A stretch of 64,000 bases of DNA from contig JAMDDD010000008.1 of the NCBI GenBank assembly GCA_023489275.1, positions 1-64,000 on the forward strand, read 5' to 3'. This DNA is from Actinomycetota bacterium. Its GTDB lineage: Bacteria > Actinomycetota > Thermoleophilia > BMS3ABIN01. Position numbers and translations under genes: made by a program. Below, one piece after another: positions 8,378-16,430 of this stretch (positions within the stretch are counted from its first letter, which is position 1; each line of letters starts with the position of its first letter). Under the pieces are notes generated by a model. It did not search any database, was not told where the DNA came from, and worked only from the letters and a program-made list of their open reading frames with translations.

Positions 8378-8803
8378 TCAACGGCAATGATCGCATAGCC
8401 CGATAAACTCAACCATGTGCGTTTTGACCTTGAATTTCCGCCTGCTCAACATGTCTTCGATTTTGCTGATGCCTTCTGCACAATCAATGTCTTCCACAAC
8501 ACCGCATTTCTCACAAACGGCATGGTGATGATGTGGAAATAACGAAAGCTCGAAACGATCTTGGCGCTCACCAAACGTCAACCGGGTAACAATTCCCTGA
8601 TCCAGCAGGAAGCCAATCTCGCGATACACGGTGGTCTTATGGGGACTTAGCCCGCTTTTCTGCAAACAACCCCTCAACTCGCCGGTTGACAGCGGCCGCT
8701 TAGCATTATCCAGTTCCCTGATGATCGCTTTTCTAACCACCGTCAGGCGGAAACCTTTTCTGATCAGAAGATTTGTTAAAAAATCGTAATAACTTTGGTT
8801 CAT
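8378..8803 (-). CDS. zur: Fur-family metalloregulator (Zur-like)
   Basis: GFRLTVVRKAIIREL winged helix, HHHHAVCEKCG metal site, CDHC. Confidence 0.85.
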   Translation of the reverse strand: MNQSYYDFLTNLLIRKGFRLTVVRKAIIRELDNAKRPLSTGELRGCLQKSGLSPHKTTVYREIGFLLDQGIVTRLTFGERQDRFELSLFPHHHHAVCEKCGVVEDIDCAEGISKIEDMLSRRKFKVKTHMVEFIGLCDHCR

Positions 8804-8815
8804 TATTCAGCCTAA

Positions 8816-8854
8816 TGCAACTAAGTTGCGTAATGTTAATGCAACTTGGGTGCA
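8816..8854. promoter_or_regulatory. Two tandem palindromic operators (TGCAACTAAGTTGCG and TGCAACTTGGGTGCA)
   Basis: Dyads at 8816-8830 and 8840-8854, centres 24 bp apart, between divergent zur and the His-rich peptide gene. Confidence 0.6.
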
Positions 8855-8942
8855 ATAGCAAGGATGGAGACGTGGGCGCTCATTTTTTTCATTGAATTTA
8901 CCGATGAGTGAAATGTAAAGAATCAGTTTAAGGGAGGATATT

Positions 8943-9146
8943 TTGAAGAAAAATTTTGTAATTCTGCCGGTTATTCTCTTGGCCGTATTCGCGACAATCG
9001 CGTTTGCCGCAGTGCCGCATTACTGGGGCTCATCTGCAGGTGATCACGCCGCCACTCGGCAAGCAGCCCACAAAGGTTCCGGTGATCACAAAGTTTCAAA
9101 CTGCGAATATGATCACGGGCACGGCGGACGCAACTGCGACGACTAG
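8943..9146 (+). CDS. Small exported His/Asp-rich protein, candidate metal-binding peptide
   Basis: TTG start with upstream GGGAGG; signal peptide MKKNFVILPVILLAVFATIAFA; mature part rich in His/Asp/Cys (HYWG..DH..H..DHKVSNCEYDHGHGGRNCDD). Confidence 0.7.
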   Translation: MKKNFVILPVILLAVFATIAFAAVPHYWGSSAGDHAATRQAAHKGSGDHKVSNCEYDHGHGGRNCDD

Positions 9147-9177
9147 ACTGCCGAGCAGAAGACAATAAATGCAAATT

Positions 9178-9205
9178 AGCCGGCGATCAACTCGCCGGCT
9201 TTTTC
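9178..9205 (+). terminator. Rho-independent terminator AGCCGGCGATCAACTCGCCGGCTTTTT
   Basis: Stem-loop followed by T-run. Confidence 0.85.
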
Positions 9206-9331
9206 ATGACCTGATTCTTTTTCCTGCAGGTTTCTGGCGGTTTACGGGCCGGCTTGGTAAAATCTTAGCTTCCGGCTTAGAGATGTTTGGGCTTTTCCAA
9301 AATCCAAGGTCGAATATCCAAGTCAGTTTAC

Positions 9332-9407
9332 GGCGCATTCGTCTAGTGGCCCAGGACGCCGCCCTCTCACGGCGGTAGCAGGGGTTCAAATCCCCTATGC
9401 GCTACCA
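9332..9407 (+). tRNA. tRNA-Glu (CTC)
   Basis: GGCGCATTCGTCTAGTGGCCCAGGACGCCGCCCTCTCACGGCGGTAGCAGGGGTTCAAATCCCCTATGCGCTACCA. Confidence 0.93.
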
Positions 9408-10905
9408 TATCTATTTTGTGCGAACTCGGCGAGAAGATAGGCTCATAGATTTCCGTATAGTGGCCTTCTGAGAGTTCCTTATCCTTTACAAATATCTTAT
9501 TGAAGAAAGCCTGGTTATAGAGTTTTCTGATAGAAGGCGTTGCTTCTTTGTATCCGAGGCCGCAGGTCATGGCCAGCTTAATTGCTCTTTCCAAGACCTC
9601 AGTGTGCTGATCAAGCTTGACGGTGATTTTCCTAAGCCTTGCTTCTGAAGAAGCTACCTCATCTGCAATTCGCCTCTGTTCGCTTTTTAAAATATCAACA
9701 TCAATTGCTCCGGCGTAGAAAGCTTGCATGAGTTTCAATTTTTCTGAGGCAAGTTTGGCGATTCTTTTGCCTAGCAACTGCTCTTCCATGGCATTTGTTG
9801 ACTGCCCAGAGATGATTTCATTATTGAAACTTTCGATGATCCTGTCAGCCATCTCCTGGTTAATCTGAATATCCCCATAAAGTTTCGCGACTTCATTTTC
9901 AAGGAATTCAGCCTCAACATAGGGTTGAGTACAGCCCCGGCCACGCTTGGTCCCCAGGCAATAAAAGTATGGATATTTTCCTTTGGCGACTAAATATGAA
10001 AACCTTGAGCCGCACTGCCCGCAAAACAGTGTGCCTTTTAAATAATGAGGATGCTTCCTTTTCCTTTCACCTACCTGATCCCTGGCTCTTAGCGTGGCCT
10101 GAACTTTTTTGAATAGCTCTCTAGTGATCAAAGGCTCGTGTTTTCCTTCATATTCAATACCCTTGTAAGTTATGACGCCATAATAAAAAGTGTTTTGAAG
10201 GAGCTTGTGCACCCCATTCATGGACATTATCCCTGTTTTGCCTGCCCGCCGTTGACCGATGCCTTTGTCAAAAAGAAATTCTCGTATCTCTTCCAGGGAA
10301 CAATTGCCTGAGGTATAAAGCTGAAATGCTTCTTTGATATAAGGAGCAAGGTCGGGATCGATAACAATCTTGGCCAAACCTTTCCTTGTCCCCGGAATCT
10401 GTTGTCTCATGTTTTTGTAACCAACCGGGGCTCTTCCTGGCCACCCCCCCTCTTTCACCATCTCGTCCATGCCTTTTTTGACTTCAGTCCCAAGGTTGTC
10501 GGAAAAATACTGCGCCATAGCCGAGTAGATGTTTTCCATCAGTTTCCCTTGGGCGGTGTCTTCAATTTTTTCAACAACTGACACAAGTTGGCAGCCCGCC
10601 CGGTTTAATTCACCCTTGATAATTACGTGGTCTTCGACATTTCTTGAGAACCGATCCAGCTTGTGAACAATCACTGCGTCAATGTCTTTATCTTTCTTAA
10701 TGCGCGAGATCATTTCCCGAAGCTGTGGCCGTTGGCTGCTTCTCGCTGACTCTCCGCGATCAGCATATTCATCAACTACATCCCAGCCCTCATATTCAGC
10801 GTGTCTTAAACATGCTTCTCGCTGGGCAGCGATAGAATAACCCTCTTTGTCATTGGTGAGGGTCTGCTCAGTGGTTGACACTCTTAGATATATGATGCAT
10901 TTCAT
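9367..10905 (-). CDS. Large serine recombinase of element B; stop codon lies inside tRNA-Glu
   Basis: MKCIIYLRVSTTEQTLTNDKEGYSIAAQREACLRHAEYEGW resolvase domain, recombinase domain, zinc ribbon CGQCGS...C; ends VAHRGFEPLLPP within the tRNA. Confidence 0.92.
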   Translation of the reverse strand: MKCIIYLRVSTTEQTLTNDKEGYSIAAQREACLRHAEYEGWDVVDEYADRGESARSSQRPQLREMISRIKKDKDIDAVIVHKLDRFSRNVEDHVIIKGELNRAGCQLVSVVEKIEDTAQGKLMENIYSAMAQYFSDNLGTEVKKGMDEMVKEGGWPGRAPVGYKNMRQQIPGTRKGLAKIVIDPDLAPYIKEAFQLYTSGNCSLEEIREFLFDKGIGQRRAGKTGIMSMNGVHKLLQNTFYYGVITYKGIEYEGKHEPLITRELFKKVQATLRARDQVGERKRKHPHYLKGTLFCGQCGSRFSYLVAKGKYPYFYCLGTKRGRGCTQPYVEAEFLENEVAKLYGDIQINQEMADRIIESFNNEIISGQSTNAMEEQLLGKRIAKLASEKLKLMQAFYAGAIDVDILKSEQRRIADEVASSEARLRKITVKLDQHTEVLERAIKLAMTCGLGYKEATPSIRKLYNQAFFNKIFVKDKELSEGHYTEIYEPIFSPSSHKIDMVAHRGFEPLLPP

Positions 10906-11075
10906 TCGTTTTTTTCCTGGCCAAAAAAATCATTCAATTCTTTTTGCAGCTTTGGGGTAACTGGACGGCATTCGCAATGCTTTGCATGCTCGCGGTGCCA
11001 GAGCATACGCTCCTCCCGGGACGGGTTCTTTGGCATCTTGTTTTCCTGGTGCCACTCCTTGTTTATCTTGCCCAT
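10902..11075 (-). CDS. Small conserved-looking protein (57 aa) translationally coupled to the recombinase
   Basis: MGKINKEWHQENKMPKNPSREERMLWHREHAKHCECRPVTPKLQKELNDFFGQEKNE; ATGA overlap with recombinase start. Below the ORF-track size cut-off; translated by hand. Confidence 0.65.
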   Translation of the reverse strand: MGKINKEWHQENKMPKNPSREERMLWHREHAKHCECRPVTPKLQKELNDFFGQEKNE

Positions 11076-11076
11076 G

Positions 11077-11502
11077 CTACTTCTCCAAAATCTTTAGAAA
11101 CTGAGCCGGGGTCATGATTTTGATGCCTTCGTATTCTTTCAGATCAAGGAGGTCGCTGTCACCAGAGACTATTAAATCAGCCTGGGCTTTGACGGCGCAC
11201 TCAAGGATGCGGTTATCGGAATCGTCACGTTCGGGGGAGATGGCTGAAATTGATTTTTTAGTTGAGACAACATCGCCCCATTTAACGAGGAGTTGGGCGG
11301 CTCTTTCAATTTTAGGAGCAGACCAAAGGAACTTTTCGCCGGAGAGGGTTCTGGAAAGTTCGTTTAAAATGAACGGGGAGAGGAAGAGGTCAAATCTTTT
11401 GGTGGTCCTGCCGTGGGCATAGGCCATGATTGCCCGCGGCTTGCCGCCAAAGTTAAGGGCGGATACAAGCACATTGGTATCGAGGACGACTTTAAGATAC
11501 AC
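11077..11502 (-). CDS. PIN-domain toxin of a type II toxin-antitoxin pair
   Basis: VVLDTNVLVSALNFGGKPRAIM ... DDSDNRILECAVKAQADLIVSGDSDLLDL. Confidence 0.88.
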   Translation of the reverse strand: MYLKVVLDTNVLVSALNFGGKPRAIMAYAHGRTTKRFDLFLSPFILNELSRTLSGEKFLWSAPKIERAAQLLVKWGDVVSTKKSISAISPERDDSDNRILECAVKAQADLIVSGDSDLLDLKEYEGIKIMTPAQFLKILEK

Positions 11503-11752
11503 CTCTTACCTCATGTATGATCCTCTCAATGTCTTTTTCCGTGATGCCCGCTTCCTTGGCTTTTTTCTCGCCGTACCTGGTTAGCTCTTCCCATTCTCTT
11601 TCGTCCTGCAACTCTTCATAGGCAGCGATCATTTCACGGAAGAGCTGGCTTTTGTTTTTTCTTTCGATGCGCGCTCGTCTATCGACCACCTGGAAGTCTT
11701 CCGGCGGCAGGGAAATGGTTACTGTTTTTGATTTTCTAGCCAACATACTCAC
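11492..11752 (-). CDS. Ribbon-helix-helix (CopG-like) antitoxin
   Basis: KTVTISLPPEDFQVVDRRARIERKNKSQLFREMI; overlaps the PIN gene. Confidence 0.8.
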   Translation of the reverse strand: MSMLARKSKTVTISLPPEDFQVVDRRARIERKNKSQLFREMIAAYEELQDEREWEELTRYGEKKAKEAGITEKDIERIIHEVRGVS

Positions 11753-11850
11753 CTCCTTATGTTGTGTTACCCTGTCTTACAATTACTTATCTCTAAGATA
11801 ATCGACATTTCAGTTCTTGTCAATAGTTTTTTCCAACTATTTCCAACTTT

Positions 11851-12321
11851 TTAACCCGCCCTGGCGGCGCTTCTGCCGCTTAAATCCCGTTCGAAATTGG
11901 CCCAGACTTTCAGCCGGAGTCTGACGACTCCTTCGGTAACTTGGAAGTGATTTGCCATTTCGTCAATTCTGTTTCTGTTCGCAATGAACTTTTGAAGCTC
12001 GGATTGAGGCATGAGCAGGCAGGCGGCGAAGACGTTAGCCTGCTTCTCATGGTAATTGCCGAATGAATAAATCCGCTTCTGCATGGCCAGGTGATTTCCG
12101 GCATGCATCAGGTGATGGCCGACAGCGTGGGCAATCAGTTCCCGCTGTTTTCTGCTTGAGAGGCTGCTGTTTACGGCGATCATGCCGGGAACATAGAACT
12201 CGGTGAGCCTGCCTTCCATTTCCTCGGAAATGACAGAAAGACCCAGACTCTCAGCAATCTCGTCCAGGTCGTTGCCGTACTGCCGGTATATTTCATTGGC
12301 TTTATCAATTACCCGCTTCAC
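11851..12321 (-). CDS. ImmA/IrrE-family metallopeptidase-like protein
   Basis: IAVNSSLSSRKQRELIAHAVGHHLMHAGN; NVFAACLLMP. Next to the XRE gene. First motif Glu is replaced (HAVGHH). Confidence 0.8.
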   Translation of the reverse strand: MKRVIDKANEIYRQYGNDLDEIAESLGLSVISEEMEGRLTEFYVPGMIAVNSSLSSRKQRELIAHAVGHHLMHAGNHLAMQKRIYSFGNYHEKQANVFAACLLMPQSELQKFIANRNRIDEMANHFQVTEGVVRLRLKVWANFERDLSGRSAARAG

Positions 12322-12691
12322 TTCTTTTTCCTATGTCCTCTCTGGCCTTAAGAATATTTTCGAAAGTCTTGATGAGCGAATTCTTTTCCGCCGTTGTCAT
12401 GTTCGGCACTTCCTTAAACATAATCGTAAATCCGGGATCGCTGAGCCCCAGCCGTTCCAGTTCGGCATCGACCTTCAAGTCTTCGATCTCTTCCCAGGAA
12501 AGCCCCATAATGTCAGCCCAAGCTTTTAGCTTGTCGTCTGAGGGAAGGAAGCGGCCCCTCTCTGCATCTGAGAGGTAGCTGTTAGAGCCGACTCCAAGAC
12601 GCTCAGCCAGGTCTTCCTGGCGGATGCCCCTCTCAAGCCGAATCTGCTTCATCTTCTTGCCGAAATGAATTGTTTTAAATTCTTCATTCAT
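12305..12691 (-). CDS. XRE-family regulator, paralogue of the element A regulator
   Basis: FGKKMKQIRLERGIRQEDLAERLGVGSNSYLSDAERGRFLPSDDKLKAW; DPGFTIMFKEVPNMT shared with 2223-2579. Likely start MNEEFK. Confidence 0.85.
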   Translation of the reverse strand: MNEEFKTIHFGKKMKQIRLERGIRQEDLAERLGVGSNSYLSDAERGRFLPSDDKLKAWADIMGLSWEEIEDLKVDAELERLGLSDPGFTIMFKEVPNMTTAEKNSLIKTFENILKAREDIGKRSEAGN

Positions 12692-12751
12692 CGCTTTACA
12701 AACGATACAACAGCTGCAAATGCGAGTCAAGACTTTTATATATCCACCTAT

Positions 12752-12760
12752 TTATCCACA
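12752..12760 (+). promoter_or_regulatory. Perfect DnaA box TTATCCACA
   Basis: Exact 9-mer in the equivalent interval of element B. Confidence 0.5.
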
Positions 12761-12892
12761 ATAAGCGTTATTCTGTACACTTGAATTATCGTGAGTATAC
12801 CGATATATTAGAGACACCTTCGGCTTATGCCCTTTATTTTTACCCAAGCATATCGAAGTTTTAGCGATATTTAACAGCTTCATGAAGGCAAA

Positions 12893-13099
12893 ATGATAAG
12901 AGTTTTTCCAAAAGAGATCGACCCCGAGAGGTTAAGCAGCCAGCTTGATTTGCTGGCTCGTGCCATTTGGAAAAACGCTGAATATCAAATCAGGGCAGAA
13001 ATGAAGACGCTCTCCAGGAAATCAAAGGCACCATATTCGACTCATGAAGAGAAAGAAACCGTTTCACCACCCGTTTCTATTAATGGAAACCCCCGATAG
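12893..13099 (+). CDS. Small hypothetical protein (68 aa)
   Basis: ORF MIRVFPKEIDPERLSSQLDLLARAIWKNAEYQIRAEMKTLSRKSK; its 3' end enters the conserved GTTTC...GAAAC block. Confidence 0.4.
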   Translation: MIRVFPKEIDPERLSSQLDLLARAIWKNAEYQIRAEMKTLSRKSKAPYSTHEEKETVSPPVSINGNPR

Positions 13100-13321
13100 A
13101 AACCCCTAGAAACTTGAAAACCACCAGGGAAATTAACCGTCTTGCAGGGCATTTAGCCTCTTTAAGCCGGTGCCGTCTGTCTTCGTTTGTAGGGCAAAAC
13201 GAAGCCCGACTCCCCGCCCCTCGACTTGCAGTTACCCTCGTTCCTTCGTCTCTTCGGCGAGGCGCGGGGAGTCTGGCTTATCAGCCAGACGGCGCTCCTA
13301 CGGAGCTTAATTTCCCTGGTG
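13073..13321 (+). ncRNA. Structured intergenic element, copy B (candidate RNA or DNA hairpin locus)
   Basis: Perfect 15-bp terminal inverted repeat CACCAGGGAAATTAA (13122-13136) / TTAATTTCCCTGGTG (13307-13321) enclosing stems 13172-13179/13286-13293, 13181-13188/13197-13204, 13208-13217/13264-13273 and 13219-13223/13258-13262. All stems have counterparts with compensatory changes in copy A. Confidence 0.65.
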
Positions 13322-13342
13322 TAAAAACATGAAAGGCAAAAG

Positions 13343-14179
13343 ATGAAAAGAAGGAGAACAAATCAAACGGTATCAATGCGGCTGACGGCTCGTGATGTGG
13401 CGATCATTTTGAGCGTTTACGAGAACCGCTTTTTGAAGCGGGATCAGATTCAGCGTCTGCATTTTCCCGATGTTTCACGCTATGCCTGCAACAAGAGGAT
13501 CAAAGCTCTTTATGAGAATAAGTTTTTGGATCGGCTTGTGAAACCCGTGGCTGTCGGTTCTCATCAGCTGGTTTATGCCCTGGATAAGCGGGGAGCCGAC
13601 GTCGTTGCCGCCGCCCTTGAGATTGACCGTCGCAAGGTCAAATGGCAGAGAGCCCACAACCGGGTTGAGTTTCTGTTCCTTGATCATACGCTTGGAGTTT
13701 CCGAGTTTAGGGTTTGCCTTGAATTGGCGCTCAGGGGAAGAGGCGAATGCGCCTTTTTCTATGAGAGGGGCGACAAATCACACCTTCGGCGCATTTCCAT
13801 GACGGGAGCCAAGAAGAAATATTTCGTGGTCGCCCCCGACGCCTTCTTCGGCATTCAGAGCGGAAGGGGAAAGCATGTCTTCTTTCTTGAAGTTGATATG
13901 GGAACAGAACCGCTGTCGAGATTCGCCGAAAAGATTGTCGCTTACAAGAGATATTGGAAATCACATCAGTACACCGAAGAATACGGATTTAACCATTTCC
14001 GCGTCCTCACGGTCGCGGAAAGCGAAAGGCGCATGCTTAATCTGCGCCAAGCAACGGGGAAAGCAGGGGGACAGAGAATGTTTCTGTTTTCGACCTTCCA
14101 AGCCATTCAGGAAAACGGCGCGCTTGGAAGTGTCTGGCTTTCTCCAATTTCAAACGAACCAACTTCTTTGTTGGAATAG
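13343..14179 (+). CDS. Replication-relaxation family protein
   Basis: RLTARDVAIILSVYENRFLKRDQIQRLHFPDVSRYACNKRIKALYENKFLDRL winged-helix start typical of the family; starts 22 nt after the structured element. Confidence 0.75.
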   Translation: MKRRRTNQTVSMRLTARDVAIILSVYENRFLKRDQIQRLHFPDVSRYACNKRIKALYENKFLDRLVKPVAVGSHQLVYALDKRGADVVAAALEIDRRKVKWQRAHNRVEFLFLDHTLGVSEFRVCLELALRGRGECAFFYERGDKSHLRRISMTGAKKKYFVVAPDAFFGIQSGRGKHVFFLEVDMGTEPLSRFAEKIVAYKRYWKSHQYTEEYGFNHFRVLTVAESERRMLNLRQATGKAGGQRMFLFSTFQAIQENGALGSVWLSPISNEPTSLLE

Positions 14180-14492
14180 CCCGAAAGGGTAAGAGTTTTC
14201 AGGGCTATCATCCCTGAAGGATGAGGCCCTTTTCCGCAAATCTGTCATGTCCTTTGATTTTACTTCTGGCAGGTTTTGCTCTTGCTGGCTGCGGAAGGTC
14301 CGGCGCGGGCTGCAAGCAAGTGTCCCTGCGCCGGGCTGAAAGCTCAATTATTGACAGAAAAAATATCCAGGTGATAGATTCACTGGCTGATGAGCCAATC
14401 TGACCATCTTGGTCTTGAAAGCAATCCTAGCCGGTTAATCATATCGCTTTCAGCCGAAAAGCTCATCTTCTAGTTCGTTTCTGCTCAAAACT

Positions 14493-15053
14493 GTGAAAGG
14501 AAAGTTCATGTCATCAGTTTTTTCTTTTTTTATGATTGTGATTATCGCCCTGGTCATCATTACCGTCCTCAGAATGGGCAGCCGGCCAAAAGAGGAAAAC
14601 GTCGTTCAGAGATGGGGCGCGTATCTGCCCGGGAAGAAAGAAGCCGGTGAGGAGTATTTGGAAATGGCTGAAAAGGAATTTACAGGCCGTAATACAGATT
14701 TACGCCATGAGCGGATCTTTTTCAAACTGGCCAGCAAAGAGGGTCCAGCACTCCGAATCATACATAGCCCAACTTATTCGAGCTACATAGCCTACGATAC
14801 AACCGGTGATGACCTCTTCCTTCATTACGTTCTTTACAGAAGAGGAGATTTTCTTTATGCAATCCCAATGGTTGGCTGGCTTTTTTTCCGGCTGTTTCAC
14901 AACGTTTTCGTCCATGACCACAATAAGCTGATCGGGTTTGCCTCGATGACGATTGACTGCGCCAAAGAAGCAGCCGGAGATCTTATGGACAAGTTCAACA
15001 TGGACAGGTCGAAGGGGATCAGACCGTCCAGCGGAAAGCTTGGTTCGTTGTAA
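14493..15053 (+). CDS. Membrane-anchored hypothetical protein
   Basis: N-terminal TM FSFFMIVIIALVIITVLRM; no recognised domain. Confidence 0.6.
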   Translation: MKGKFMSSVFSFFMIVIIALVIITVLRMGSRPKEENVVQRWGAYLPGKKEAGEEYLEMAEKEFTGRNTDLRHERIFFKLASKEGPALRIIHSPTYSSYIAYDTTGDDLFLHYVLYRRGDFLYAIPMVGWLFFRLFHNVFVHDHNKLIGFASMTIDCAKEAAGDLMDKFNMDRSKGIRPSSGKLGSL

Positions 15054-15077
15054 ACTTTTTGTCGCGGGGTAATAACA

Positions 15078-15983
15078 TTGGGCGAAATTAAAACATGCAA
15101 AGATTGTAATAGCTCCTTTGAGTTCATCGATGGCGAGCGTGAATACTTTGCGAAGCAGGGGCTCGTTGATCCAAAGAGATGCCCATCTTGTAGAGCAGCT
15201 CGCAAAGATATCGAAGACCAACAATTAAAATGTCAACGATGCGGTCAACTATTTGTTTATCCTAAAGAACTCCAGCTTTATGCCAGAAGCTATAAATGGG
15301 ACCCTCCGACTACCTGCCTGGGAGGATGTGGGGAAGATAAATTTCAAGAGGGCTATGAACTTTCTCAATTTGAGAACAAAGCATCAAGAATCCTCGGTCG
15401 ATTCTCAAAATATTTTTCTAAACAAACAGATACAAAATCTTCACGCACAGCTGACTCAAAGAGCCCACCATTAAGACCGCGTCTGGCGGGGACTAGCCAG
15501 AACCCCGTTATATCAAATCAAGATGTCGAAGAATTCTTGGAAAACAAGATTCCAAACGAGCATCTGCGTAATGTCCGCAAAATACAATTCTCTAATGAAA
15601 CGAAAATGACGCCGGATGGTCCTTCTCGTGGCTTCTATTACGAAGAAATACAGCTGATTGTAGTTAACAACCTTCTTTTAGAGGATGACACAATCGACGA
15701 GTACAAAAACACCCTTACACATGAAATTGGCCACGCCGCGCTCTCCAATTTGAGCGAGGCGGAGCAAGATGACTGGACCCATCAATCGATGCTTGCCGGT
15801 CCCGTTACTGATAGAATGAAAGATTTGTGGTATAATGAACTAAACCGACATCCAGAAAATTTTGCTGAAGCGTATCGCCTTTATGTTATGGATCCAAATG
15901 AATTTTTGCAACAAAGCATCGAATGCTATGAAGCATACCAATTTTTATTGGATAAAGTGTTTAAAGGTAAAGAATATCTATGA
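15078..15983 (+). CDS. Zinc-ribbon protein with HExxH metallopeptidase-like domain
   Basis: Zn ribbons CKDCNSS...CPSCR and CQRCGQ...CLGGC; NTLTHEIGHAALSNL (HExxH) followed by ENFAEAYRLYV. Confidence 0.65.
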   Translation: MGEIKTCKDCNSSFEFIDGEREYFAKQGLVDPKRCPSCRAARKDIEDQQLKCQRCGQLFVYPKELQLYARSYKWDPPTTCLGGCGEDKFQEGYELSQFENKASRILGRFSKYFSKQTDTKSSRTADSKSPPLRPRLAGTSQNPVISNQDVEEFLENKIPNEHLRNVRKIQFSNETKMTPDGPSRGFYYEEIQLIVVNNLLLEDDTIDEYKNTLTHEIGHAALSNLSEAEQDDWTHQSMLAGPVTDRMKDLWYNELNRHPENFAEAYRLYVMDPNEFLQQSIECYEAYQFLLDKVFKGKEYL

Positions 15984-16387
15984 TAACTATCATCGTTGAA
16001 AAATTTAAAGTTTTTAAATACGGCAAAGAATATCATTGCGAGAGCGTTGTGGTTGGTCATATTAATTGGCATAGAGACGGAACATATGAAGTATTTTCAG
16101 ACTCCGCTGATATTAAAAAATTCATTGAAGAAGCTGTCAGTTACAAAATTGCAAAAGGCGTCCCAAATTTTTCAAGCCAGGTGAGAGGACCTAGAATTAT
16201 TGAATACATGAACATATTAAAACCAACAGATCCGCGATTTCCTTCGTGTCTGGCAGGGCGACTTTCTGAATCACATATCAAGATGGGCGATTACCAGATG
16301 ATGGCTATGTTGGAAGAAAAGTTCTACAAACACAGGAAGTCTTGGACAAAAGTAAATGAAAATACTTATAGGATTTGTTACAAATAA
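15980..16387 (+). CDS. Hypothetical protein overlapping the HExxH gene stop
   Basis: ORF with ATGA-type overlap; no recognised domain. Confidence 0.5.
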   Translation: MITIIVEKFKVFKYGKEYHCESVVVGHINWHRDGTYEVFSDSADIKKFIEEAVSYKIAKGVPNFSSQVRGPRIIEYMNILKPTDPRFPSCLAGRLSESHIKMGDYQMMAMLEEKFYKHRKSWTKVNENTYRICYK

Positions 16388-16430
16388 TAAAAAGATATTT
16401 TAACAGCAATTTTTTTAGTAGCTGCCTTTG

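Noticed and set aside
14221-14403. 60-aa ORF with a lipobox-like LAGFALAGCGRS
   Set aside because: No clear ribosome-binding site, atypical tail, overlapping ORFs on the other strand; not enough support.
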